64,000 nt of DNA. It comes from Anaerolineae bacterium (lineage in GTDB: Bacteria > Chloroflexota > Anaerolineae > Aggregatilineales > Phototrophicaceae). The number at the start of each line of letters is the position of its first letter. Position 1 is the stretch's first letter. The notes beneath the pieces are model-generated. The model was not told the DNA's origin, made no database searches, and worked only from the letters and a program-made list of their open reading frames with translations. Both the position numbers and the translations under genes were made by a program. The stretch is from NCBI GenBank assembly GCA_022820125.1, contig JAJEGA010000101.1, positions 1-64,000 of the forward strand, read 5' to 3'. Shown here one piece after another: positions 53,583 to 61,918 of the stretch.

Positions 53583-54704
53583 ATGCGCGTCCTGATGCTC
53601 TCCAAAGCCTGCATCGTCGGCATCTACCAGCCCAAGCTGGAGGCGATCGCCCGCCACGGCGTCGACTTGAATGTGTTGGTCCCGCCCTCATGGCGCGATG
53701 AGCGCGGCGTCCAGCCGCTAGAACGCGCGCGCACGGACGGCTACCAACTGCGCGAGATTCCCATCCGCTTCAATGGCAATTTCCATTTGCATCATTACCC
53801 AAGCCTGGGGTCTGTCATGCGCGAGTTGGCGCCGCAAATCGTGCACATCGATGAAGAACCCTACAACCTGGCGACCTGGCAGGCGCTGCGTCAGGCTCGC
53901 CGCCGCGGCGCCAAATCGCTCTTCTTTAGTTGGCAGAATATTCGGCGCGTTTATCCGCCGCCCTTTAGTTGGGGCGAGCGCTATGTGCTGCGCCATGCCG
54001 ATTATGCGCTGGCTGGCACAGATTCCGCCGCCGATGCGCTGCGCCACAAAGGATACACCGGCCCATTGGCAGTCATCCCGCAATTCGGCACATCGCCCGA
54101 GCTGTTTCAACCGGCCGCGAAGCGCCCGGCGCGCCCCTTCACCATCGGATACATCGGGCGCATTGTGCCGGAGAAGGGAATCCGTATCCTGCTGCGGGCA
54201 GCGGCGCAACTGGACGGCGACTGGCGCCTGCGGCTGATCGGCGGCGGCACGGCGAGCGACGAATTGGCAGCGCTGGCCCGCTCGCTGGGCATCGGTGAAA
54301 AGACCGCCTTCATCGGGCAATTGCCATCGACTGATTTGCCGGCTGAATATCATAAACTCGATGCGCTTGCCCTGCCCTCGTTGACGCGCCCCAACTGGAA
54401 GGAGCAATTCGGCCGCGTGCTGGTCGAGGCGATGGCCAGCGGCCTGCCTGTCATCGGCAGCGATAGCGGCGCCATCCCCGGCGTCATCGGCGATGGGGGC
54501 TTGATCGTGCCGGAAGGCGATGCCGAGGCGCTGGCGAAGGCGCTGCGCAAACTGCGTGATCAGCCCGGCTTGCGCGCTGACCTGATCGAAAAGGGCATGG
54601 CGCGTTTCATGGCGCAATTCACCCACGAGCGCATCGCCGAAGCGACGGTGGCGGTCTACCAAGAACTTATGACTGCGGCGAAAACTGACGCAGCCGCCGG
54701 ATGA
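53583..54704 (+). CDS. Glycosyltransferase family 4-type
   Basis: A 373-residue GT-B glycosyltransferase. The C-terminal donor site is well preserved: IGYIGRIVPEKGIRILLRA, LRLIGGGTASDEL, and the E-x7-E motif FGRVLVEAMASGLPVIGSDSGAIPGVI. The N-terminal half includes HIDEEPYNLATWQAL, as in exopolysaccharide and teichuronic-type transferases. It lacks membrane helices and would work at the cytoplasmic face. Its 3' end overlaps the 3' end of recO on the other strand by 38 bases. Confidence 0.9.
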   Translation: MRVLMLSKACIVGIYQPKLEAIARHGVDLNVLVPPSWRDERGVQPLERARTDGYQLREIPIRFNGNFHLHHYPSLGSVMRELAPQIVHIDEEPYNLATWQALRQARRRGAKSLFFSWQNIRRVYPPPFSWGERYVLRHADYALAGTDSAADALRHKGYTGPLAVIPQFGTSPELFQPAAKRPARPFTIGYIGRIVPEKGIRILLRAAAQLDGDWRLRLIGGGTASDELAALARSLGIGEKTAFIGQLPSTDLPAEYHKLDALALPSLTRPNWKEQFGRVLVEAMASGLPVIGSDSGAIPGVIGDGGLIVPEGDAEALAKALRKLRDQPGLRADLIEKGMARFMAQFTHERIAEATVAVYQELMTAAKTDAAAG

Positions 54705-55452
54705 AATCGACGCTCTCCAGCTTGCGCTCCAGCAGGTGCATGATATATCCCAGCATGATCGCTTCGGCGCGATTGTGTTGCCCGGCCGTGATCCGCAGGC
54801 TGTTCACCCGCTCCCACGCGTCGGCGCTGCGCTGCAAATGGCGCAGCAGCTTCAGCGTTGCCATGTCAATCTCGACCAGCCTTGTGGCGACGAAAGGCGC
54901 GGCCGCCCGCCCGACGACGCCGCCTTCCTCGTGGCTGAAGTATTGCCGCTCAGGCTTGAGCGCCGCCCGGCTGATGACACACTCGCCCAACTCGGGGCGA
55001 AAGCCCGCCAGGTCGAGCAACTGAAGCTCAAAGAAACGCGCCGCCAAGCGCGGGTCCGCAACCTCGGCAATGCGCCCCAGCGTCTGATGCAGCAGCGTGA
55101 AGAGATCGCCGCCCGCTTCCTCGTCATCAGCGGTGAAGCGATCGAGCAACTCGGCGACATAATTGGCGTAGGCGCCCCGCCCCAGATCCTCACGCAAGCC
55201 GAGATAGGGTTCGAGCAGCTGCGCCTGCGTCAAAATATCGAGGTTGCGCCCTTTGTGAATGAGGCAGTCGCTGCGGGCGAAGAGCTCGACATGCCCGCTG
55301 ACTTTGGCGCTTGGTTTGCGCGCGCCCTTGGCGATGGCGCGGATCTTGCCGCGCGCCGGCGTGAACAGGGTCAGCAGCCGATCGGATTCGCCGAAATCGC
55401 GGCGGCTGAGGATGATCGCTTGCGTACGGAATTGGCGTGGCGGCTTGGGCAT
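54667..55452 (-). CDS. recO: DNA repair protein RecO
   Basis: A 261-residue RecO. The N-terminal OB-fold opens with RTQAIILSRRDFGESDRLLTLFTPARGKIRAIAKGARKP-like pattern, and the helical C-terminal part has RLAARFFELQLLDLAGFRPEL near 135-155. RecO loads RecA on SSB-coated DNA with RecFR. The usual four-cysteine zinc site is lost: a single Cys follows GFRPELGE. With RecJ at 41545, parts of the RecFOR pathway are present in the window. Confidence 0.9.
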   Translation of the reverse strand: MPKPPRQFRTQAIILSRRDFGESDRLLTLFTPARGKIRAIAKGARKPSAKVSGHVELFARSDCLIHKGRNLDILTQAQLLEPYLGLREDLGRGAYANYVAELLDRFTADDEEAGGDLFTLLHQTLGRIAEVADPRLAARFFELQLLDLAGFRPELGECVISRAALKPERQYFSHEEGGVVGRAAAPFVATRLVEIDMATLKLLRHLQRSADAWERVNSLRITAGQHNRAEAIMLGYIMHLLERKLESVDFIRRLRQFSPQS

Positions 55453-55504
55453 GGGGGAGTGGCGATTATCGTGGATACAATTCTCTTTGCGAACACGACA
55501 CAGG

Positions 55505-55546
55505 TTTTTTCACCACAGAGAGCACAGAGGGCACAGAGATTTTTTC
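55505..55546 (+). repeat. CACAGAG-type repeat
   Basis: Three CACAGAG units flanked by T-runs on both sides. It lies between recO and the fused toxin-antitoxin gene; another copy is at 59538. Confidence 0.55.
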
Positions 55547-55668
55547 TATGCTTGGCGGATTTTTCAAGTCCACAGAATTAGCCACTCCCGGCATGGGGCT
55601 GCTTTTAGGTAGTGTCGCGATTATGGTATACTGTTTGACCGCGCGCAAGTACGGGCTAGGGAAACACG

Positions 55669-56367
55669 ATGAGCATGACGGCAAAATTCCAACTGCCGCT
55701 GGAAGCGATCCGCGCTTATTGCGAGCAGCGCCCGATTAAGCGCCTGTCGCTTTTTGGCTCCGCCCTGCGCACAGACTTTGGTCCTGACAGCGATATCGAC
55801 ATGCTTATTGAATATGCGCCAGAGGCGAAAATCGACGCCTATGCGATCTTGCGGCAACAAGCCGACTTATGCAATCTGATTGGACGGCCCGTGGATCTGG
55901 GCACGCCACAATCGCTCAGTCCGTACATCCGCGACGAGGTCATCGAAAGCGCCGAGCCGCTCTACGATGTCGACGGCATCCAGCCTAGCAGGAGGAAGCC
56001 TATGCCAAAAAAGCCGGACAAAGACCGCCTGCGCCTGCTGGACATGCGCGACGCGGCTGAGAAAGCCCGCCGCTATGCAGCCGGGCGTACCCGCGCCGAT
56101 ATAGAGGATGACGAAATCCTGGGGTCGGCGTTGGTGAGAGAAGTCGTAGTAATTGGCGAAGCCGCGAACCATGTCAGCGAAGAAACGAGGGCGCTGGCCC
56201 CGGATATCGATTGGGGGGATATCGTCGGCATGCGCAATAACCTGGTCCACGCCTATTGGAAAATCAACTATGATGTGCTGTGGGATGTCATCACCTATAA
56301 GCTGCCGCCGCTCATCACCGAATTGAATCGTCTGATTGAAGCCAAATACGGAGTGGGCAATGACTGA
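55669..56367 (+). CDS. In-frame fusion of MntA antitoxin and HepT toxin, with internal HepT start
   Basis: One 232-codon frame encodes both partners that are separate at 8486/8788. Residues 1-111 are the nucleotidyltransferase (G30-S31-x10-D42-I-D44). Residues about 112-232 are the HEPN toxin, with R189-x4-H194-x-Y196 intact (RNNLVHAYW). No stop separates them. AGGAGG at 55990-55995 lies six bases before an in-frame ATG at 56002, so ribosomes could also make free HepT of 121 residues. Fusion could be real or due to loss of a stop codon. The toxin stop overlaps the next gene by eight bases. Confidence 0.88.
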   Translation: MSMTAKFQLPLEAIRAYCEQRPIKRLSLFGSALRTDFGPDSDIDMLIEYAPEAKIDAYAILRQQADLCNLIGRPVDLGTPQSLSPYIRDEVIESAEPLYDVDGIQPSRRKPMPKKPDKDRLRLLDMRDAAEKARRYAAGRTRADIEDDEILGSALVREVVVIGEAANHVSEETRALAPDIDWGDIVGMRNNLVHAYWKINYDVLWDVITYKLPPLITELNRLIEAKYGVGND

Positions 56368-57799
56368 CGAGTCCGAACAGAGCGCTAACGACAAAAGCGA
56401 AATCACCGAAGAAACGCCCATCGTCACCTCCCACCAACTCGAGCTCGCCGACCAAACGCTCGCCTACACCGCGACGGTCGGCAAGATGCCGCTCAAAGAC
56501 GAGAAGGAAAAGATCGCCGCCCAGATCTTTTACACCGCCTACACGCTCGACGCGGAGACCGACCCCGCCGAACGCCCGCTGATCTTTGTCTTCAACGGCG
56601 GACCGGGCTCGGCATCCATCTGGCTGCACATGGGCGCGCTGGGGCCGAAACGCGTCGACATGGGCGAAGAGGGTTTCATGCCGCCGCCGCCCTACAAGCT
56701 CAGCGACAATGCCCATACCTGGCTGGATCTGGGCGATCTCGTCTTCATTGATCCGGTCGGCACTGGTTACTCGCGCGCGGCCGACCCGGCCGATAACGAA
56801 AAATACTGGGGGCTGGAAGAAGACCTGGAAGCGGTCGGCGAATTCATCCGCCTCTATCTCTCGCGAAGCAAACGCTGGACCTCGCCCCTTTATCTCGCGG
56901 GCGAGAGTTACGGCGCCACCCGCGCCGCCGGGCTTGCCGGTCACCTCATAGACCGTGGCATCGCCTTCAACGGCGTCATCCTAATCTCGACCGTGATGAA
57001 TTTTCAGACCCTGCGCTTCACCAAAGCCAATGATCTGCCTTATGCGCTCTACCTGCCCAGCTTCTGCGCCGCCGCGCATTATCATGGATTGCTGGACGAT
57101 GACTTGCAGAAGCGCGAGCTGCGCGAATTGCTGCATGAAGCGGCCGCATGGGCGGAGACCGATTACACCGTCGCCTTGGCGAAAGGCGACCGCATGAGCG
57201 ACAAGGAACGCGCCGCAATCGCCGGGCGACTGTCACGTTACACCGGCTTGTCTCAGCGCTTCATCTTGGGCGCCGACCTGCGCATCAATATCATGAGCTT
57301 CTGCAAAGAGTTGCTGCGCGATGACAAGCGGGCGGTGGGCCGGCTCGATTCCCGCTTCATCGGCATCATGGCATCAGCCGAAGGCAGCACCTTCGACTTC
57401 GACCCGTCGATGAACGCCATCATCCCGCCCTACACCGCCGTTTACAATCAATACGTGCGCGAGCAGCTGGGCTACGAAACCGACCTAAACTACGAAATCC
57501 TCAGTTTCAAGGTCAACGAAAACTGGAAATATCAGGGCGGGCAATTCCCCGATACCAGCGAGGGGCTGCGCGCCGCCTTCGCCAAAAATCCCTTCATGCG
57601 CGTCTTGGTGGCGCAGGGTTATTATGACCTGGCGACGCCCTTCCAAGCCGCCTATTATTCGCTGGCGCACATGGGCTTGGACCCGGCGCTGCGCGATAAT
57701 ATCACAGTCAGCGAATACGAAGCGGGTCACATGATGTACGTGCACGAGCCATCGCTGGCCAAGCTCAAAGCGGACGCGACCGCTTTTATCCTTCAATGA
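56360..57799 (+). CDS. Serine carboxypeptidase-like peptidase (S10 family)
   Basis: A 479-residue alpha/beta-hydrolase-fold peptidase. The oxyanion region FNGGPGSAS is near residue 79, the nucleophile is S183 (AGESYGATRA), Asp is D423 (YYDLATP) and His is H457 (EAGHMMY). The set is complete, so it should be active; S10 enzymes remove C-terminal residues or act as related hydrolases. No leader or lipobox is seen, so it appears cytoplasmic, unusual for the family. The start ATG 56360 overlaps the HepT stop by eight bases. Confidence 0.9.
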   Translation: MTDESEQSANDKSEITEETPIVTSHQLELADQTLAYTATVGKMPLKDEKEKIAAQIFYTAYTLDAETDPAERPLIFVFNGGPGSASIWLHMGALGPKRVDMGEEGFMPPPPYKLSDNAHTWLDLGDLVFIDPVGTGYSRAADPADNEKYWGLEEDLEAVGEFIRLYLSRSKRWTSPLYLAGESYGATRAAGLAGHLIDRGIAFNGVILISTVMNFQTLRFTKANDLPYALYLPSFCAAAHYHGLLDDDLQKRELRELLHEAAAWAETDYTVALAKGDRMSDKERAAIAGRLSRYTGLSQRFILGADLRINIMSFCKELLRDDKRAVGRLDSRFIGIMASAEGSTFDFDPSMNAIIPPYTAVYNQYVREQLGYETDLNYEILSFKVNENWKYQGGQFPDTSEGLRAAFAKNPFMRVLVAQGYYDLATPFQAAYYSLAHMGLDPALRDNITVSEYEAGHMMYVHEPSLAKLKADATAFILQ

Positions 57800-57805
57800 T
57801 CGTGA

Positions 57806-57831
57806 TGTAGGGGCGACATATTATGTCGCCC
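57806..57831 (+). repeat. Dispersed hairpin repeat, ACATA variant
   Basis: TGTAGGGGCGACATA-TTATGTCGCCC: the arms GGGCGACATA and TATGTCGCCC pair. It follows the S10 peptidase stop by six bases. Confidence 0.75.
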
Positions 57832-57958
57832 GCCTTTCATTTCGGGGCCGTTTCGGGCTAGCCAAGGCTCGTCTCCGCGCGCTCGCGTATTTGGGGTTCG
57901 CATTTTGTGCGCGCCAAGTCCTGGCTTGCAGGGTTGTGGCGCATTCATCCTCGCCCGC

Positions 57959-58849
57959 TCAAGCCCCATGATGCCGCATGATGTCCATCCACATGACCAG
58001 CCCGCGCCAGCGACCGAATCGCTGGTAATGCGCCTTGATATCGGCTTCGCTGCCTTTGTCGCCGCCATTGTGCCGCTCGGCGAACATGGCGTGGCAGGCG
58101 GTGTCGATGGCGATCCTGTCGAAGTGCCCGACCATCCGCGCGATTGTGCCGGCGGCGTAATCCCCGAAGCCCTTCAGCGACTTGACCGCGCGGAAAAAGT
58201 CATCGCCATCAAGCGCCAGCCAGGCATCAAGATTGACCTCGCCGGCGGCGATCTTCCGCGCCAGCTGATGCAGGTAGGCGCTGCGGTAACCGGCGCGCAC
58301 CCGCGCGGCAAAGGCTTCGAATTCCAGCGCGGCGATGCCCTCTGCCTTTGGGAAGGCGTAGCAGTCTCGTACCCTGGGATGGGGCGCGCCCAATCGACAG
58401 AGCTGCCGGCACATATTCACAGTCTGCGCCCAGTTGCAATTGGTCGTCAACAGCACCTTCGCCAGGTCTTCCCACAAGCTGGGCGCGATCAGAATGCGAC
58501 CGCGGCGCTGCGCCATTAGCCATTCGTAGCCCGGATGCGCCTTCATCGCCGCGTAGAAGGCGCTTAAGTCCCAATCGAGATTGAGCATGCGTCTCACAGC
58601 GCTTGCGACTTCTGCGCGCAAGCCCGCGCTCGCCAGCTTGCAATCGGGAGAATCCACAGCGACGCCACCCGCCGCCGCCCGCATCCGCAGACACAGCACA
58701 GCGCCGGCCGCGCTCTGAAAGACGTAGGAAAGCGTCCCGCTCTCATCGTCCCAACTGAAGGGCGATAGCATCAGCCAGCCATGGCTGAGCACGGTGCGTT
58801 CAAAGCCAAATTGTGGCGCCGTTGCAATGACGAAGCCGGAATCGCTCAC
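57959..58849 (-). CDS. HhH-GPD DNA glycosylase (OGG/AlkA-like)
   Basis: A 296-residue base-excision glycosylase. The C-terminal half has the helix-hairpin-helix LKGFGDYAAGTIARMVG and the catalytic Asp in IAIDTACH (about residues 236-260). The lysine that makes 8-oxoguanine glycosylases bifunctional is replaced by Tyr, so it is more likely a monofunctional glycosylase like AlkA. The ATG overlaps the stop of the DinB-like gene by four bases (ATGA), so the two are co-translated. Confidence 0.82.
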   Translation of the reverse strand: MSDSGFVIATAPQFGFERTVLSHGWLMLSPFSWDDESGTLSYVFQSAAGAVLCLRMRAAAGGVAVDSPDCKLASAGLRAEVASAVRRMLNLDWDLSAFYAAMKAHPGYEWLMAQRRGRILIAPSLWEDLAKVLLTTNCNWAQTVNMCRQLCRLGAPHPRVRDCYAFPKAEGIAALEFEAFAARVRAGYRSAYLHQLARKIAAGEVNLDAWLALDGDDFFRAVKSLKGFGDYAAGTIARMVGHFDRIAIDTACHAMFAERHNGGDKGSEADIKAHYQRFGRWRGLVMWMDIMRHHGA

Positions 58850-59322
58850 GCGGGCATCTTGTCCAGCACGTCTTGAATCTGAACCAGATGGTTGACGCCA
58901 TGCTGCGCGTAGGCGAATGCCAACGCTTCAATGCTCATGTCGGGCCGATCGGGGCTGGAGCCGATGCCGATCTTGCCCCATTCTTCTTCGCTCAAGTTCT
59001 CCAGCAGAATTGCCCAGCGCCCTTGCAAGCCTTCCAGCAGCTTCAGCGAAAGCTCAATGTCGGCATCCTTCGCGTCCGGGTACTCGGCGATGGCGTTCAC
59101 ATCGTAAGCGGTGAACTGAAAACGCGGGCTGGTCAGTATCAGCTTGAAGCGGCGGAGGCAGACCATATGCGTATCCGCCAGGTGGTGGATATTCTGCGCG
59201 ATCGTCCACTCCGGCGCGTTGTAGGCGGTTGTCAGCTGCTCGACGCTCAAGCCTTGCACTTGTTCGCGCAGCTGCGCCGGCAAATTGCGAATCGCTTCAA
59301 TAGCTTCCGCTCTGGTTTCCAT
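58846..59322 (-). CDS. DinB/YfiT-like metal-binding protein
   Basis: A 158-residue four-helix protein of the DinB superfamily, YfiT branch. The metal histidines are in IAQNIHHLADTHM near residue 48 and AQHGVNHLVQIQDVL near residue 145. Members include thiol-transferases and proteins of unknown role. Next to the glycosylase, it may take part in a stress response to alkylation or electrophiles, which is inference. It begins the two-gene operon. Confidence 0.85.
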   Translation of the reverse strand: METRAEAIEAIRNLPAQLREQVQGLSVEQLTTAYNAPEWTIAQNIHHLADTHMVCLRRFKLILTSPRFQFTAYDVNAIAEYPDAKDADIELSLKLLEGLQGRWAILLENLSEEEWGKIGIGSSPDRPDMSIEALAFAYAQHGVNHLVQIQDVLDKMPA

Positions 59323-59470
59323 AGTGATAGTCTCTCCTTGTCTTCCATTGATTTTGGTACCCGGATTCTAATTGACCATTCACTGCATTCCTATTGTCTA
59401 ATGTCCGCGCAAAAGCAGGATATGTACGGGAAAGCCGCCGGCTCGCCGATAATCGTAGGTCCTCAGGAGC

Positions 59471-59495
59471 GGGCGAGACAAGTCTCGCCCCTACA
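59471..59495 (-). repeat. Dispersed hairpin repeat
   Basis: GGGCGAGAC-AA-GTCTCGCCC followed by CTACA, the same arm bases as the copy at 51372 but in the reverse orientation. Confidence 0.75.
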
Positions 59496-59537
59496 AGGCT
59501 TTATGGGCGATGTTTCAACTGGCGAGTGTATACAACG

Positions 59538-59575
59538 AAAAACCACTCTGTGCCTTCTGTGCCCTCGGTGGTAAA
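59538..59575 (-). repeat. CACAGAG-type repeat, reverse orientation
   Basis: AAAACCACTCTGTGCC...GTGCCCTCGGTGGT reads on the minus strand as ACCACCGAGGGCACAGAAGG, matching the 55505 copy. It lies just upstream of the PfkB gene. Confidence 0.5.
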
Positions 59576-59629
59576 AGATAGTGTCACCCGCCCAGCCCCG
59601 AACTGTTCTGCGCGAAAGGGTCCCCCCGC

Positions 59630-60538
59630 ATGCCCCCAAAGCCCGATATCGTCGGCATCGGCGTCTGCACGGTTGACCACCTCGTGACCGTGCCGCGCAT
59701 GCCCAAGCGGAACGAAAACATGGCGGCGGTCAATTATGATCGCCAGCCGGGGGGCTTGGCTTCTATCGCGCTGATCGCCGCTGCCCGGCTCGGCGCCCGC
59801 GCCAAAATCATCGCCCGCATCGGCGATGATGATACTGGCAGCTTTATCAGCGCAGCCTTGCGCGAAGAAGGCGTCGATGTCTCGCGGCTCTTGGTTGAGC
59901 CGGGCAGCGCCTCGCATATCTCCGTGATCCTGGTGCACGAAGCCACGGGCGATCGCAGCATCATCACCCGACCGCCGACGGGGCAGCCGGTTGCGCCAGG
60001 CGAATTCAAGCGCGAGGACATCACCGCCGCCCGCGCGCTCTTCGTTGATACGCTGAGCGACGCCACGCTGCAAGCGGCGCGCTGGGCGAAGGAAGCGGGC
60101 ATGAAGGTGCTGCTGGATCCCGCGCTGCCATACGCCGAAATCAAGCCACTGCTGGAATATGTCGATGTGCCGATCGTGCCGGAATATTGGGCGCGCGCTT
60201 TGATGCCCGATGCGCCACCGGCCGCTGTCGCCGAGCGGCTGCGCGACGAAGGCGCTGAAATCGCCGTCGTCACCCTGGGCGAGCGGGGCGCGGTCGCCGC
60301 TTGGGCTGGCGGCACAGAGGCTTTCCCCGCTTTTCCAGTTGATGTGGTGGATACCACCGGCGCCGGCGATGCCTACCATGGCGCCTTCCTCTACGCCCTG
60401 CTGCAAGGCTGGGATCTGCCGCGGATGGCGCGCTTCGCCTCCGCCGTCGGCGCCCTGAATTGCCGCGCTATGGGCGGACGCCGCGCCTTGCCAACGCGCA
60501 GCGAAGTGGATCATTTCATGGCGGATCAACTGCGCTAA
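59630..60538 (+). CDS. PfkB-family carbohydrate kinase
   Basis: A 302-residue ribokinase-fold sugar kinase. The N-terminal glycine pair RQPGGLASIALIAAARLGA (about residues 42-60) and the catalytic anion-hole motif DTTGAGD (241-247) with D247 as base are complete. The substrate is probably a sugar or sugar acid; no feature distinguishes the ribose, fructose or 2-keto-3-deoxygluconate branches. It is a single gene with repeats upstream. Confidence 0.92.
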   Translation: MPPKPDIVGIGVCTVDHLVTVPRMPKRNENMAAVNYDRQPGGLASIALIAAARLGARAKIIARIGDDDTGSFISAALREEGVDVSRLLVEPGSASHISVILVHEATGDRSIITRPPTGQPVAPGEFKREDITAARALFVDTLSDATLQAARWAKEAGMKVLLDPALPYAEIKPLLEYVDVPIVPEYWARALMPDAPPAAVAERLRDEGAEIAVVTLGERGAVAAWAGGTEAFPAFPVDVVDTTGAGDAYHGAFLYALLQGWDLPRMARFASAVGALNCRAMGGRRALPTRSEVDHFMADQLR

Positions 60539-60648
60539 CCCTCTTGTTGGCTGGTTCCTGCCAGCGAGACGCCAAGCCCGAGCAGGCGCTTGTGCCGCGC
60601 TATTCGCCGCCTATGATCAGAATTTCGTCCTGCGCCATCAAGAAAAGG

Positions 60649-60657
60649 TGCTATACT
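60649..60657 (+). promoter_or_regulatory. Extended -10 promoter of the HU gene
   Basis: TG at 60649-60650, one base, then TATACT at 60652-60657, an extended -10. No strong -35 is seen. Confidence 0.5.
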
Positions 60658-60691
60658 ATTATGCGATTACTGATGTAAAGGAGTGGTTGTC

Positions 60692-60964
60692 ATGAACAAA
60701 GCAGAATTGATTGATGCAATCGCCGCTGAGTCTGGGCTGAGCAAAGCCGACGCTGGCAAGGCGCTCGAGGCTTTCACCGATTCGGTTACGGGCGCGCTGA
60801 AAGAAGGCGAGCGGATTTCGCTGGTTGGCTTCGGCTCGTTCTCGGTTGACCGGCGCGACGCGCGCACGGGCCGCAATCCGCGCACCGGTGAAGCGATAGA
60901 CATCGCCGCCAAGAATGTCGTCAAGTTCAAGCCGGGGGCGAGCTTGTCAAAATCGGTGAATTAA
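60692..60964 (+). CDS. hup: HU-family DNA-binding protein
   Basis: A 90-residue histone-like HU protein, forming dimers that bend DNA. MNKAELIDAIAAESGLSKADA begins the usual helix pair, LVGFGSFSV marks the beta core and GRNPRTGE (residues 65-72) is the DNA-gripping arm. AAAGGAG eight bases before the ATG at 60692 sets the start over the GTG at 60683. A terminator follows the gene. Confidence 0.95.
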   Translation: MNKAELIDAIAAESGLSKADAGKALEAFTDSVTGALKEGERISLVGFGSFSVDRRDARTGRNPRTGEAIDIAAKNVVKFKPGASLSKSVN

Positions 60965-61028
60965 GCCAATCAAATCGTGGTTGGGATGACACTGCCATGA
61001 GATCCCGCTAACTTCAAAACATCAATAG

Positions 61029-61062
61029 CAGCCCGTCGTAACGATTGCGCGGGCTGTTTTTT
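61029..61062 (+). terminator. Rho-independent terminator after HU
   Basis: CAGCCCG (61029-61035) pairs with CGGGCTG (61050-61056), then six T's to 61062. Confidence 0.85.
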
Positions 61063-61108
61063 GTGCCGCATTCTCGACTGGGCAGCAAGGAAGCGGACTT
61101 GATCGCCT

Positions 61109-61915
61109 TCAAATCAGCCCGCCTTGCCGCAGATAGGACAGGCAAGACTTCAATTCGAACTCTCGCAGGCGCTCATCAGCGGCTGGTCGCCCAGCGATAA
61201 CAAGCCAGCCCTTGTAATTCATCTTCCGCAAAGCCGCGCCAATCTCCGGGAAGGGCAGCGCGCCCGCCCCCGGCAAGCCGTTTCCAGTATCCGCCAGGTA
61301 GATAACGCTGAGCGCCGCCTGATAAGTTTCGAGGGCTGCGAGAGGATCCGCTTCTTCCAGCGCCAAGGCGCGCGCGCATGCGGCGATTGTAATCATGGGA
61401 TGGTTATCGACCTCGCGGCAGAACTGGAGGGCTTGCTCCAGCCGCGTCAGGAATACGGTCTCTTGGCGATCAAGCGGCAGCAGCGCCAGCTTGGCGTCCA
61501 TCGCATCAGCCAGATCGGAAAAGCCGCGCAGCAGCCAAATCAGCAGTTCTTTCTGCAGCTCCATCGGCGAGGCGAAAGGCGTGAGATCCGGCATATCGCT
61601 CGCGCCATACTGGGGCGCGAAAGTCACATAATCCGCTTTGAGGTCGAGCGCGCAAGCCAGCGCCTCCCGCAGCATGTCGTTCGCTCGCTGCCGCCGCGCG
61701 ATATCAGCCGATACCCAGCCATCGGTCTCGCCCATGTGGATGCCGCTTGCAGCCAGCCCCTGCGTCCGCAGCGCCTCATCAATCTCATCGATGCGCGCGT
61801 CAAGCTCGTCAAACGCGAATTCCACGCCGCTGCAACCCAGCTCGCGCGCCAAAGCTACCCGCTCGCCCACGTTATCGCCCGGCAGCAGCGCCTCCTGAAT
61901 CGCCAGCTTGCTCAT
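61109..61915 (-). CDS. TIM-barrel sugar isomerase/epimerase-like protein
   Basis: A 268-residue AP2Ec-type barrel. It opens with LAIQEALLPGDNVGERVALARELGCSGVEFAF, the standard first two strands. However, the metal-binding Glu/His motifs are not obvious: DNHPMITI is at the third-strand position and YLADTGNGLPGAG at a later one. It may be a divergent or non-catalytic member. It follows moxR on the same strand with three bases between and could form an operon with it. Confidence 0.75.
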   Translation of the reverse strand: MSKLAIQEALLPGDNVGERVALARELGCSGVEFAFDELDARIDEIDEALRTQGLAASGIHMGETDGWVSADIARRQRANDMLREALACALDLKADYVTFAPQYGASDMPDLTPFASPMELQKELLIWLLRGFSDLADAMDAKLALLPLDRQETVFLTRLEQALQFCREVDNHPMITIAACARALALEEADPLAALETYQAALSVIYLADTGNGLPGAGALPFPEIGAALRKMNYKGWLVIAGRPAADERLREFELKSCLSYLRQGGLI

Positions 61916-61918
61916 GCT

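Noticed and set aside
53718..54662. Long minus-strand frame opposite the glycosyltransferase
   Set aside because: The plus-strand frame contains all glycosyltransferase motifs; the minus frame has none.
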